A program made the position numbers and the translations under genes. Below, one piece after another: positions 34,401-44,000 of a stretch of DNA of 64,000 nt. The notes beneath the pieces were generated by a model. The model made no database searches. It had not been told where the DNA came from and saw only the letters and a list, made by a program, of their open reading frames with translations. The stretch's first letter is position 1; every line of letters starts with the position of its first letter. This DNA is from Peronospora farinosa (taxonomy: Eukaryota > Oomycota > Peronosporomycetes > Peronosporales > Peronosporaceae), in the NCBI GenBank assembly GCA_947646735.1, contig CANTFK010000096.1:1-64000 (forward strand), written 5' to 3'.

Positions 34401-36752
34401 CGACTGCATAGCTTTCAGGGTAGTGGGCAACGGTAAGTCCACCAAGGACTGAAGGTCCTTAGGGTGGGCCTCCAGCCCTTCCGCTGATACTTGGTGGCCA
34501 AGGTAATCTACCTTTTGACAGCCCCATGAGCTCTTAACCGCGCTGATCGATAAGTTCCACTTGTCACACACCTCCAAAAGTCGTTCCACTTTCACGCATA
34601 AGTCATCCCATGACTCCGAGGTCACCAAAATGTCGTCGATATAGGACCTACGTCCTAATATAGACTTCTTGAGGTCTCCCTCTGGATGGCCCACCTCGAA
34701 CAGGTCCTCTGGTTTGTCAGAGCCCGGCTCTGAGGAAATCGTAAGAAACCCATATAAAGCATTATCCAACAGCCGCTGATAGATCTGCGGCGCATTCTTC
34801 AGTCCAAACGGCATTCGTCTCCACTCAAAAAGTCCGAGCGGGGTTACAAACGCCGAGATTAAACGGGCTCGTTCGGTCATACTGACCACCCAAAAACCGC
34901 TAGCCATATCCAGTGAGCAGTACCACAAGGCCTTATCTAGGTCTTCCAACAACTCATTCACGAGAGGCATAGGATACACCATAAGCCGCGTTAAATCATT
35001 CACCATCCGGTAGTCAATGCACAGCCTTATATCCACCCCATTCTTCTTGACAATAATTACAATTGGACTGGCCCATGGGGAGGTGGAATGCTGGATTATC
35101 TTGGATGACAAGAGGCCTTTTATCAGGTCTGCCAGCTTCTCCCTAAATTGAGGGGCCACCTTCCGTACCCGTTGGGCGATTGGCCGTGCGTTCCCAACAT
35201 CAATATCGCACACTGCTCCTCGAGCCGCCGGGGGTAATGCGTTACCTTTTCCCATCAGCAAATGTCGTTTTCTCCATATAATCTGACGGAGGCGGTCTAC
35301 CTCCTCCTTTGGGGTATCCCCGGGGTCTGGGATCTGGATGTCTTCCAACATAACTTCGTTCGTGGATGGGGTGACCTCAGGAATAACAGACCAATTTTTG
35401 TCGATATCCTCGGCACATAAGTTTCCACTCTCGTGAACACAGACCTGGTCATCAGGAGTATCTACTTCAGCCTTGATAATCGGTGGACCCCCCTCTAGGT
35501 GGACCCTCTCCATATCGGTCCTATCCCTAGATGAGACTTCCGTGCCCACACTAGCTCCAGTTGGTTGACCTCCATCGAGGGCCTCCCCTCCAGACTCCTG
35601 ATCTGATGGTAATGACTCAGGGTCCCTCATAACAGACTCGTGCACCACGTTAACCACCGGCACTTGGGTCCCCGTCCGTAGCAACATCTTCTGTGGAGTT
35701 GTGTACTGAGGTTTCTCGACCATCGGACCTTGGTACACTTCTTCTTGAGTGGTTTCTGCATCCTCCTCGTCGGTGGTTGCTTGGTAGGCTAGATTTTTCC
35801 ATTCAGCGTACCTCCTAGAACCAACTGACACGAATCCTTGGGCCCGGGGAACCCGGTCCTTAGCCAGCCAAATGCCCAGCTTGGTATCCTCGTGTAGGAT
35901 CAGGTCCTTGTCACTCACATTGGTGACCCTCAAGAATTGACGATGTCCATGTCCTTGGATCATCGTAGTTACCCATCTGTCTCCACGGGTCATCCATAAT
36001 TTCCACTGGTCCGACGTAACCCTCTTCAGCGGAACCTCTACATATTTTGTCGCAGGTAAATTCACGTACTGGCCCAATTTTACCTCAGACATATGGCCAC
36101 TATACAAGGTCTTGCGACCTGTCAGCTGGATTCGAACTTCGTCTGGCAAGCAAATAGTTCCATCCGCCATGTCCAAACGAATTCCAGCTGGCACCATAAA
36201 GTCCATCCCTAGTAGCACATCCTGGCCGGCCATGGACCCGACCCACACATTGAAGAAGTATACTAATACACCATTCAGCGTTATCTTGATCTTCGTTCGC
36301 CCTTCCGTGGTGTAAACTGCTTCTCCAATGCCCACACACTCTTGTTTCTCGCTTGTGTTGATCTGGCAGCCTGCCTTACGAGCAAAGGCGATATCCAAAA
36401 TAGATATCTCGGCACCAGAATCAAACAGTAGATCCGCACGAATATTGTTAACTTTTCCAGAGGCTTTGGCTTGCTTAAACCACTTCCCTGGGGCATGGTG
36501 TTTCCAGTATCCTCTTGACTCTCCCGGCAATAAATCCAATGTCATCATAGTCTCTCCTCGGGGATAAACGTGAGGTATACATGCATTGGCCACAGCAGCA
36601 ACAGAATTAATGCAAAAGCCCGATGTATTTCCAATCAATTCATCCAACTTATTGACCTTCTCCACGGGGTGTTTCTCCACAAATGCATAAATGCAACAAT
36701 TAGAACGCTCGGCTCGTACCAGATTCAAACCTGGCGAGCGTTCTAATTTAAC
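31497..36752 (-). CDS. Pol of element A: protease, RT, two RNase H, integrase, chromodomain
   Basis: About 1750 residues in the -1 frame relative to gag, entered at the slippery heptamer 36746-36752; no ATG precedes it. Order: retropepsin with 'LLFDSGAEISI' (~36413); RT with 'VDIRLCIDYRMVND' and 'RRSYIDDILV' (YIDD at ~34632-34643); a Ty3-type RNase H region with 'PVIIVYASEWAIS'; a second RNase H with 'SFDGSARVKRGGGACS', 'NEAEYEGLLLG', 'CGDSNLVVRQM' and 'REWNQSADRLANVAL'; integrase with an HHCC finger ('TCVDC') and DDE residues in 'AMDHIP', 'IRHDREPSF' and 'NGTAERMV'; and a C-terminal chromodomain ('YEVEKILDRR', 'YLVQWKGYPDPSWVDE'). The frame is uninterrupted. A second RNase H has been described in oomycete and plant LTR elements. 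Confidence 0.93.
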   Translation of the reverse strand, partial: VKLERSPGLNLVRAERSNCCIYAFVEKHPVEKVNKLDELIGNTSGFCINSVAAVANACIPHVYPRGETMMTLDLLPGESRGYWKHHAPGKWFKQAKASGKVNNIRADLLFDSGAEISILDIAFARKAGCQINTSEKQECVGIGEAVYTTEGRTKIKITLNGVLVYFFNVWVGSMAGQDVLLGMDFMVPAGIRLDMADGTICLPDEVRIQLTGRKTLYSGHMSEVKLGQYVNLPATKYVEVPLKRVTSDQWKLWMTRGDRWVTTMIQGHGHRQFLRVTNVSDKDLILHEDTKLGIWLAKDRVPRAQGFVSVGSRRYAEWKNLAYQATTDEEDAETTQEEVYQGPMVEKPQYTTPQKMLLRTGTQVPVVNVVHESVMRDPESLPSDQESGGEALDGGQPTGASVGTEVSSRDRTDMERVHLEGGPPIIKAEVDTPDDQVCVHESGNLCAEDIDKNWSVIPEVTPSTNEVMLEDIQIPDPGDTPKEEVDRLRQIIWRKRHLLMGKGNALPPAARGAVCDIDVGNARPIAQRVRKVAPQFREKLADLIKGLLSSKIIQHSTSPWASPIVIIVKKNGVDIRLCIDYRMVNDLTRLMVYPMPLVNELLEDLDKALWYCSLDMASGFWVVSMTERARLISAFVTPLGLFEWRRMPFGLKNAPQIYQRLLDNALYGFLTISSEPGSDKPEDLFEVGHPEGDLKKSILGRRSYIDDILVTSESWDDLCVKVERLLEVCDKWNLSISAVKSSWGCQKVDYLGHQVSAEGLEAHPKDLQSLVDLPLPTTLKAMQSFLGSLNYYSRFLEDYAIYASILYELREVDYHVLRNRISRTGDIQGDDQEEDRWARVQVAFAMLKNKIATAPILRHFDPDREPVIIVYASEWAISASLVQEYEGVYMPVTFTSRTLKPNEINYGLVDKEVLALLRILDLCYTSLVTRPIKVLTRHSTLAWIVRSPGLQGRLGNWAALLSQWTLEVVKCKKGEDEILGTLAASITPRENVDSILSSIAPKRHPRQAITVVPPTVEPEEVLYVVSFDGSARVKRGGGACSAIVWQLPEWTVVAAASRYLTEATVNEAEYEGLLLGFLLLENLERRRLVVCGDSNLVVRQMRGEIECKAQGLTVRRAKALEKLRSWPVHEFLHMKREWNQSADRLANVALHQQQGVDIVPEEEFKDLEAINRLPELLIPKDQSHALRVTAVTRSRALSRIPTEVVQEEVVQRIRIERIAAAQDEEMWIRDLKIYLRGNWGSLSAEVAFTCGKIEMNYALDDDDLLLYCPYQGTVDEDRDGLIRLVIPESLQQDFLHHYHTSLEGGHQGIGRTYQRIRKHFYWKGLFRSVQRYVGTCVDCETGKGGPTLRGRSPGNIQATRPFQVIAMDHIPSLPKSFKGNTELLIWVDLFTGYVIAKASSSRSAQTVAEGYEECVFRRFGASEAIRHDREPSFMSDFFRAFNRIIGQKQRATMAYRPQANGTAERMVQTITRSIKMYVSEVDQKDWDAYAERLTFALNTAQDRIRKETPFFLVHGWDARSTLEATIPLGSTKRRECEPRRWRYSVQRQYRRAREQANELLRSAMESRAQAHNEEVVDGHIEVDSQVWLYLDRVKEGYARKLAHLWHGPFRVRELVGDYAVRLDISGTDYRIYPLVHVSKLKLVRQYPDRPDTVLVVDEANRVDFDEALLPEDSWVAELEEDEYEVEKILDRRMGRKTRYGRIQCEYLVQWKGYPDPSWVDEVDLNCGGLLRDYERRQATRNRFEAMQSHEE
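36700..36752 (-). promoter_or_regulatory. Candidate -1 ribosomal frameshift signal at gag/pol
   Basis: On the minus strand the last gag codons read ATG TTA AAT TAG. Shifting back one base at G-TTA-AAT gives GTT AAA TTA, exactly the pol frame. TTAGAACGCTCG (36746-36735) and CGAGCGTTCTAA (36711-36700) form a perfect 12-bp stem around a 23-nt loop that contains a smaller CCAG/CTGG hairpin. The stem overlaps the stop codon, so only part could act as the downstream structure. Confidence 0.65.
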
Positions 36753-39226
36753 ATCTTCTCCGCCGCCTCGGGCAGCTGCCCCGCGTGCTTGGTCGGGTTG
36801 TACCACTGGCGAATCAGATTGTAGAACTCTTCCATCGGGCACTTGCCGACGTCATGAACCTTGCCACAACCGCGACACACAAACAGGCAGTGGTCGGCTG
36901 GGTGACCCTTCCTTCCACAGCACTCGCAAACGAGCCGCTTCCAACAGTCCAGATCCCCATGCTTCCTAGACCCACAATGGGTACACTTTGTCGCGGGTGC
37001 CCCTGGAACCACCTTTTGTCCAGGTCCCTCTGCCGTGCGTCGACTTCGGTCTGGGTCTGGGTCCTGATGATCCCGGGGGTCATCTGCGTTCCTCGCCCTG
37101 CCAGTGTAGGGCTTACTCGCCGCCGCATAAATTCTTCTGAGGTCACCTTCTCCCTCAGACCCACTGGAGCTGGACCCTTGGTCATTTTCACTTTCAGAAG
37201 TGGCTCGGATGACTTGGACGGGTCTCCTCAGCTGACTCTTGGTGTGGTCTGGAGTGGTTGGGGCCTTCTGGCGAAACTTGCTGGACCCGAACAAGACCCT
37301 TCCTTGACGCGTCTTCGCTCTCTGACGAGCCAGCAGGACTTCCTCCAGGTCATCTGCATCAGAAAGTCTGAGCAATGTAAGCTGGTCCGCTAATTCTCGA
37401 TCATCCAAGGTCTCCACGTAATGATCCACGTGTTCACGCTTTACACTGGGGGGCCCACCCTTAATATCTAGCTTGGCCCTGAGCCCTGCCACGTTCAAAC
37501 GGTACAGATATTCTAAGGGTGACTCATCGGCTCTCTTTCTGGCGTGATAATATTGTCGGGCCACCGACACCCCCAAGCCGCAAAATTGTGCTTGGAACTC
37601 TCGCAGAAGCAGCTTCCAATCGACGCGTACCGTTCGACCTAGCTGTCGATACCAATTCTGAGCTGGACCCGTGAGCAGGGACCCAAAAATGAGACACTTC
37701 TCGCTGTCTGGTGCCTGGTCTCGGAGGAAAGCCGTCTTTACCTTAGTGCTCCAGCTTCTGGCACGATCTTCATCGTGGTCCCTTCCGCTAAATTCCTTCA
37801 GATCCGACGAGGCCGATACCCTAATGTGTGGAACAACAGTAGGGGGTCCTCCTGCCGTAGCCGCGGCCACAGTCGCTCGCGCTGAGGTCATCGGGAACGC
37901 CAAGTCATCTGGGTCGTATTCATCATGGGTTGACCCCACAGATTCCATGTCCACATCAGGGATATCGCCTAGTGGTCCTAGGCGCTCAATTCGCTGGGAG
38001 GACCTGGGATGAACTGGTCCTTGACCCTTCATGGTGTGTCCCCTGTCCACTGCAACTTTTGTGGAGCCTTGCTCTTCAAGGAACTTGGTCATCGCCTTAT
38101 CAAAGTACGACTGGAGTGCGCTAGGGGAAACTGACTCGGTCTTTGCTTCCTGATCCGTCTTTGTCCCCATCAACCTTGGCTCCACTTTGCACCGGGCTTC
38201 CGTCTCCTCCTGTGTTTGGCGCTGGACCCATGGGGTTGCTGTGTCCACATGGCCAGCTTCGCGAATTCGTGCTTCTAACAACGCTGCACCAGCTGGACCC
38301 AGTTGCATTCGGTCCACCGTATCCATCAGGGCCGACATCATAGATGAGGTGGCCGATTCATATTGAGACCTTGGTGACGATTCACCGAGTGACGCAGCAG
38401 GAGAGCCCACACCAGGATCCACTACTCCTCCATCTTGACGGGGTACTTCCTTCGGGGGGAACTCCCCCACTAACGTCTTGAGGTGACCATGCAGGGTCAC
38501 TAAGGTCTTCTTCAAGGTCTCGAACCCGAAATCAAAGAGGGTCTCAGCGGTAAAGTTCCCAGCATCCATCCCAGCTTCATGTAGCAGATTCATTACGGCC
38601 TTGAGGACCTCCAGGTCTGTGGTCGTGGTGGGAAGAGCCGTTATCGGACCGTGGACCTGGTCCATAAGCTTGACCTTGAGCGCCTTCATCACCGGGTCCT
38701 TTCGGAGAAACTTCTTCAATTTATTCCGATGGTAGGCTTCTTCCAAATCTTCTTCTGTCCAGTCCTTACTAGCCACGCCTTGGCTCTCTCCCGACTCGTC
38801 CGTCGTGTCTCCGCCTCTCGGTGCCTTCAACTTGGTATGCTTCTGCTTCTTTTGCTTGTTCTTGGGCACCTTTGGCTCTTGAGTGGTAGGTTGGGAGACT
38901 TGCTTCGGGGTCCCTTGTTTTTTAGCTTTCGCTGTCAAACTTGGGACCCCTGGACCATAATATTTATTATGGCCCATGTTGTCTTCTTCAACGAAGACAT
39001 AAGGGGGAGGATTTTGTGGTTTTTCTTCATATTCCACCTTGACCTCAATAGCAGAGCTCCTCCCCGGGCTCTGCAGGTCCTCCGATCCTTCTTCCTTCTT
39101 GATCACTGGCGATCCGGTTTCCAGTGTCTTGGTCGTCCCTTGGTCTATCTTGACCGTTGTCTTTTCTTCTTCGTGGGACTCACGGTGAAATCCCGCGTCT
39201 CCCGAAGATCCGGGCACGCGCACCAT
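36743..39226 (-). CDS. Gag of element A, three zinc knuckles
   Basis: Encodes 827 residues from an ATG (39226) whose first base abuts the 5' LTR, so the primer-binding site (TGGTGCGCGTGCCCGG) lies inside coding sequence. The N-terminal ~180 residues are charged and lysine-rich. The middle is a helical capsid-like region with 'WSTKVKTAFLRDQAPDSEK', 'LLTGPAQNWYRQLG' and 'YYHARKRADESPLEYLYRL', as in retrotransposon Gag. The C-terminus has three CCHC-type knuckles: 'CTHCGSRKHGDLDC', 'CECCGRKGHPADHC' and 'CRGCGKVHDVGKC' (the last one residue short). It overlaps pol by 100 nt of open frame. It forms the virus-like particle and binds RNA. Confidence 0.92.
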   Translation of the reverse strand: MVRVPGSSGDAGFHRESHEEEKTTVKIDQGTTKTLETGSPVIKKEEGSEDLQSPGRSSAIEVKVEYEEKPQNPPPYVFVEEDNMGHNKYYGPGVPSLTAKAKKQGTPKQVSQPTTQEPKVPKNKQKKQKHTKLKAPRGGDTTDESGESQGVASKDWTEEDLEEAYHRNKLKKFLRKDPVMKALKVKLMDQVHGPITALPTTTTDLEVLKAVMNLLHEAGMDAGNFTAETLFDFGFETLKKTLVTLHGHLKTLVGEFPPKEVPRQDGGVVDPGVGSPAASLGESSPRSQYESATSSMMSALMDTVDRMQLGPAGAALLEARIREAGHVDTATPWVQRQTQEETEARCKVEPRLMGTKTDQEAKTESVSPSALQSYFDKAMTKFLEEQGSTKVAVDRGHTMKGQGPVHPRSSQRIERLGPLGDIPDVDMESVGSTHDEYDPDDLAFPMTSARATVAAATAGGPPTVVPHIRVSASSDLKEFSGRDHDEDRARSWSTKVKTAFLRDQAPDSEKCLIFGSLLTGPAQNWYRQLGRTVRVDWKLLLREFQAQFCGLGVSVARQYYHARKRADESPLEYLYRLNVAGLRAKLDIKGGPPSVKREHVDHYVETLDDRELADQLTLLRLSDADDLEEVLLARQRAKTRQGRVLFGSSKFRQKAPTTPDHTKSQLRRPVQVIRATSESENDQGSSSSGSEGEGDLRRIYAAASKPYTGRARNADDPRDHQDPDPDRSRRTAEGPGQKVVPGAPATKCTHCGSRKHGDLDCWKRLVCECCGRKGHPADHCLFVCRGCGKVHDVGKCPMEEFYNLIRQWYNPTKHAGQLPEAAEKMLN

Positions 39227-40272
39227 TGTGGTGGAGTGGATTCTCAAACAACGTAGGAGATCCACAAACACACACAGCGCCGGACTGCCGACTTACGGAG
39301 GGGGTACCCCGATACCGTGTCGTATTGGCCTTGGGTCTCACCTTGTGTACCCGTCGGCTTGGCTGGTCTTGCTCCTCGGTTGACGCAGAAGACTTAAAGA
39401 CTTGGTCTTTGTATAGGACTTGGACTTGGTGGTCCCCGAGTGGATATACTTCACTTGGGACCGGGTTTCTTGGGCTCAATCGACTTAGTCGAGAGCGATG
39501 CACCTGGTACTATGTACCCCTTTGGTGGCTGACTGTTCTTGGTCCTTGGACCCCTTTGTGTTCTTCCCCGTAGGGAAACCGCTTCCTGTAGCGGGTCGTA
39601 GAGTGTTGACACTTACTTGACACCTCAGGCCAACTATCCTGAGGTTCAACTTGCGTTGCTTGAGCCGTCTAACACCTGCTGGACGTCGGGGGGCCAAAGG
39701 GTATCCCGCCCGGAAGAGGTGAAGCGACGGAGAAGCTTAGGAGGGGCGCTTAAAGCTGCCACGTGTAATGCAAATTCGAGTGTGTTTATTTACCTTATAC
39801 TTTGTATGCTTTTTCTTGCCTAACCCTAACCCTTTGATCTGGATAGTGCCACGTGTCGACTCTTGGAGGAAGAACTGGCTCCTTGGTACCTGTACTTTCT
39901 GTAATCTTCGATATTCTGTGTACCGATTCTGCACCCTCGGACATTAGGCCCCTGGGCCCCTGGGTCCCTGGGCCCCTGTACCCCTGGGCCCTGGGTCCCT
40001 GTACCCCTGGGCCCCTGGGCCCCTGGGCCTCTGTACCCCTGGGCCTCTGGACCCCTGGGCCTCCTGGGTCCCCGGAACCTGTTTCCGGGACCTGGGGCCT
40101 GTGCTGACTCCGCACGTATGGGTCCTTATATTCTTAATACGGCGGGGCCTGGTGTGTGGTTGTAAATCCGCGAGGCCGGGTCGTGGTCACTCCCTCGGGG
40201 AAGTGACCAGAAGTTCTCTTGCTCTTCGTTCCATCTCCCTTAAACTCCAACTTTCCCTGGCACTTCACCACA
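39227..40272 (-). repeat. 5' LTR of element A (1046 bp)
   Basis: In element sense it runs from TGTGGTGAAG (40272) to CCACCACA (39227). It matches the 3' LTR apart from a few substitutions and a longer C/G minisatellite (~39950-40075). It is followed by gag and the presumed primer-binding site. Confidence 0.93.
40124..40140 (-). promoter_or_regulatory. Possible TATA box of the element A 5' LTR
   Basis: The minus strand reads TTAAGAATATAAGGACC, a TATAAGG box ~135 bp into the LTR. The same sequence is in the 3' LTR (28890-28900). A second TATAAGG at ~39795-39802 is an alternative, so the start point is not settled. Confidence 0.35.
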
Positions 40273-40590
40273 CTATTCTAGACAGCCTACCAGACTTTAT
40301 CGGCGTACATCTAGTACTCGGATAGAATTCAAGTACCACTTTTTTAATACTATTACCTTTCGTTGGAATCGCCGCAGCTCCTTATATTTCTTGATTTGTG
40401 TCTACTACGAGATGTTTGGTGTTCAATAATCGAAAGATTATATTCCTCCATCAAAACTTTCCGTTTAAAAAAAAGCACCAAAGATTAGAGTCTATAGTTA
40501 AATCCACCATCGTTCCAGCGGCACAATTCTAACGACAACGACTTGCCAGGTCAAGATTGATAGACTTGGGATAATGCCATAGCGGATGAT
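40273..40590. other. Short intergenic spacer
   Basis: AT-rich sequence between the CTAT duplication of element A and the LTR-like start at 40591. Nothing recognisable. Confidence 0.45.
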
Positions 40591-41020
40591 GTGGTTCCTT
40601 TGTAACAGGATGATATACCCATATGTAACACGTACCCGTTATGTATGCAACACTCAAGGGGAGGTTTAATTAGGGTACGTAGATTACTAAAGACCTGCCA
40701 CTTGGGCGTGGCACACCAATGCGACCTACCCTCGAGTGAGTGATATACATTTGGTGTATTAACATAGAAGGGGATGACGCCCAGTGGGATTAGGTGTCAT
40801 CGTGACGTCACGACCGGACGTCATCAGTAAGATTAAAGCTTGCATGCAACCAATTCCCCCTTGCAGCACGCGAGAAAACAGTATAGCCGCTTTCTCGCCT
40901 GTGCTAGAAGGTGCGTGCTCAAAGGACGTGGTATCTTACAAAAGCGCCCGCCTACACTTGGTAGCACTAAAAGACCTTCATAAGACTTGTCTCTCTGAGC
41001 GTCCGTGTGTGTAAGGATGT
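40591..41020 (+). repeat. Probable 5' LTR of gypsy element C (LTR-E type)
   Basis: Starts TGTAACAGG, contains CCTGCCACTTGGG, CTACCCTCG and repeated GACGTCA/GATGACG words shared with 19150-19689 on the other strand, and precedes gag of element C. The 3' boundary is approximate, just before the gag ATG at 41030. Confidence 0.5.
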
Positions 41021-44000
41021 TCCTCAACATGGATTGGGGTGATTTTCCTCACCTCTCCCAACATCATAGGGAGGTGGCAGAGCACTTGGTGCAGGGACTT
41101 GGTGAACAAGCCCTGGCCAATCTCTTAAAGTGTCCTCCTGGCAACATGTTGCTCAATTGAAGCAATTCGAGGCGTTTGTGCTCGGACAGTGTAGAAATGC
41201 GTCCGAGGCAAACAGCCAAGCCACGGCCGAGTCCATCAATAAGACTCAGGATGAGCTTTTGCGTGAGCAAGCTCGGAACGAGGTGCTCAACAGAACTGTT
41301 GAGACGCTCTCGGCCCGGACTAACCAGCCAAGGCCCTTTCGGATGGACCCTCCGAAGTTTGATGGGACTGCCCCGCATACGATTTTCCACTGAATTTTTG
41401 CAGTGAAGAAATGCGGTATAGCGCAGTTCATCGAAGACGACACCACGATGGTGTCGTATGCCATGTCGAATCTGCGTGGCAAAGCGTCAGAGTGAGCTCA
41501 CTCTGCGCTTATGGCAAACGCCGATGCGTTTTAATTATGGGCGATCTTTGAGTCAAAGATTCATGCAATGTACCAGCCGCCTAACAATGAAGTGCTACTT
41601 CAGGCGCGCTTCTTTGGAGCACGACAGGCGAAACGATCCCTGCAAAATTATGTGCAGGAGATGCGTTCGCTGTCTGCGCCCATTGATGTGGGTCCGATAC
41701 CGGACCACATAAAGGCGCCTACGTTCATTAACGGAATACTGCACGGCCTATCGCTCAGGTCCTTTTGAGAAAGGTGTTAAAGTCGATGGAAGATGCAATT
41801 GAAATTGCCATGGTTGAGGAGCAATCCTACAACAGTTCCTTGAGGACAGCTTCCTATATGCCGTCAGCCGCAAAGTCGGGTGCCACTCCTATGGAGTTAG
41901 GCAATGCAGACGTGGTATGCTACAAGTGCGGCAATCTCGGCCATATGATGGCTCGCTGCTATGCCAAACTTGCTGCTGGTGCTAAGGCAACCAGCAAAAA
42001 GTCCCCCAACCCGAAGGGATGTGAGAAGAATCAGCGTGCACGAAGCACGGGTTCAGCACCTTCCCAAGATCGGTCGAGAAATGTGGGAGCGCAGTAGGGG
42101 CGGGATGCTCTACTGTCGCGGACTCTTAAGCTACCCCTAAGATCAGAGTGATCGAAAAAATGGGTATTATAGTCCCTGAGGTTCCAAAAAGTCGGACCTC
42201 AACCCTTTTGGTCTATAGCGCTCGAGTACGAGGCTATGACCAAGTGATGATCCTTCTCGTGGATTCGGGTGCATCACAAAACTTTGTGAAACTCGCGGCT
42301 CTAAAAAAGAGACCGGCGAGTTATGAGTCGCTTTGCCAGGATGGCAAGCGAGAAGAGGCGATCGTTCGTTTAGCGAACGATGCGCTCGTCAAATCGGAGA
42401 GAGTTTACGTTGAACTCGCCTTCAGTTTCAATGACTTCTCTTGTAAAGAGAAGTTCACAGTGCTAGGTATGGAGAGTCCGTATGACCTCATCCTAGGCAT
42501 GCCTTGGTTGGCTAAACACCAACCATGGATATACTGGCGTACACTCACAGTCGCTAGCTCTACGCAAGACACCAGAAAGGATGTGCTCTTGCGAGAGGCT
42601 TATGCGATTGATGATGTGTCCAACACAGTCGAGGGTGCGACGACGGTATGTCAATCGACACCAGGAACTACCCAGCTCGAAAGGAGTAGTGTAGTTGGAA
42701 GTGCACTGGCGGAAAGCCAGGTGACACATATTCCTACCCAGGTCGAAAAGACTGGTGTGGTAAATGGGGCGATGACAGGTAGTCATGCATCCAATGGTCC
42801 TGCACAGAGCCAAGAGCCTGAGGCAGTTGATGGTGGGCTGACAGAAAGTCAAGCGCCACAACACTCCTGGTGCGGTTGGAAGGAGTGCGTTGGCTATTAC
42901 AGCAACGACACCTTCTTCCAGGTCAAAGGTCGTGGTGACTCGAAGAACGAGCACCAGACGTATTAAGACGATCAAGGGCACGTCGAAACGAGTGACCCTT
43001 GGATCAGTCTCGGTCCAAGAGGACGGACCTACGAACGAGTTGTTCGAGGTCGTCGAAGACAAAATGCCGGAGGCATCCTCAGTTGAGATGCTTCAACTTG
43101 TCTTGTCATCTGCCGAGGAGATAGCAGATCTCACGGAGATGACGTGGGATATGTCCTGTCCGAACTAAAGGAAGGAAAGATCCACGAGATAGTCGCACCA
43201 GTTCCAGAAGAGAACGTGGTGGACTGTTACTATTCATCCACAATGGATGAGAGCGTCTTGGATACCGACAAAAAGAAACGGTTCGCTGCTCAAGGCTGGG
43301 ATGCCTTGAAGGACAGTCCGTTCTATGATGTTCTGTGGAAACACCGTGATGTGTTTCCAGCAGAAGTGCCGAGCCGCCTACCGGCCGATAGGGGCATCAG
43401 GCACGAAATTGTCCTGGAATCTGGCACCAAGTATTGTGCGACCAGACAATGGCCGTTGCTGAAGGAACAAGTCGATTACATCGATGAGTTCTTCGGTAAG
43501 CGAGCTAAGGCGGGACATGTACGTGAGAGCAAGTCGCCTCAGTGCAGCCCGACCTTCTGTGTGCGTAAAGCAACAGGCGGATGGAGCGTGGTTCATGCTT
43601 ACAATAAGCTGAGCACGGCCACCATTCCAGCTCAAACGCCGATTCCGCGGAAAGATGTCTTGTTGAATTCCATGGGAAATTCAACTATCTTTTCCGCGTT
43701 GGATCTGAAGGATGGATTTATCAGGTTCTCATGAGAGATAATGATGTAGACAAAACGGCAGTAAGCACCTCAAGCGGTATGCTGTGGTAGTGGCTTGTGA
43801 TGCCATAAGGGTTGAAAAATGCTCCAGCAACATTCAACCGAGTGGTGGATCACGTGATGCGTCAGCACCGTGTCTACGCGCACCATTACTTTGACGATGT
43901 ATTCGTGCATAGTAGGGCGGAGGACGATCTGAGCGCAATAGAGTCGCACAATCATCGTTTAGACGCTGTGTTGCAGACTCTAGGTGACTCCCAATAAATA

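Larger units (their letters stand above)
28056..40272 (-). mobile_element. Complete gypsy retrotransposon (element A), 12.2 kb, with antisense ORF
   Basis: LTRs at 28056-29038 (3') and 39227-40272 (5') are near-identical and end in the perfect inverted TGTGGTG...CACCACA. CTAT at 28052-28055 and 40273-40276 is the target duplication. In element order: 5' LTR, gag starting directly at the LTR edge, pol in the -1 frame, a large ORF on the opposite strand, 3' LTR. No stops interrupt gag, pol or the antisense ORF. Most of the LTR length difference comes from a C/G-rich minisatellite. Everything points to a recent, possibly competent insertion. It is related by LTR ends to LTR-A1, A2 and B. Confidence 0.95.

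Noticed and set aside
36712..36734. tRNA gene or Pol III B box at the gag-pol junction
   Set aside because: Only a T-arm-like hairpin is present; there is no D arm, anticodon arm or A box.
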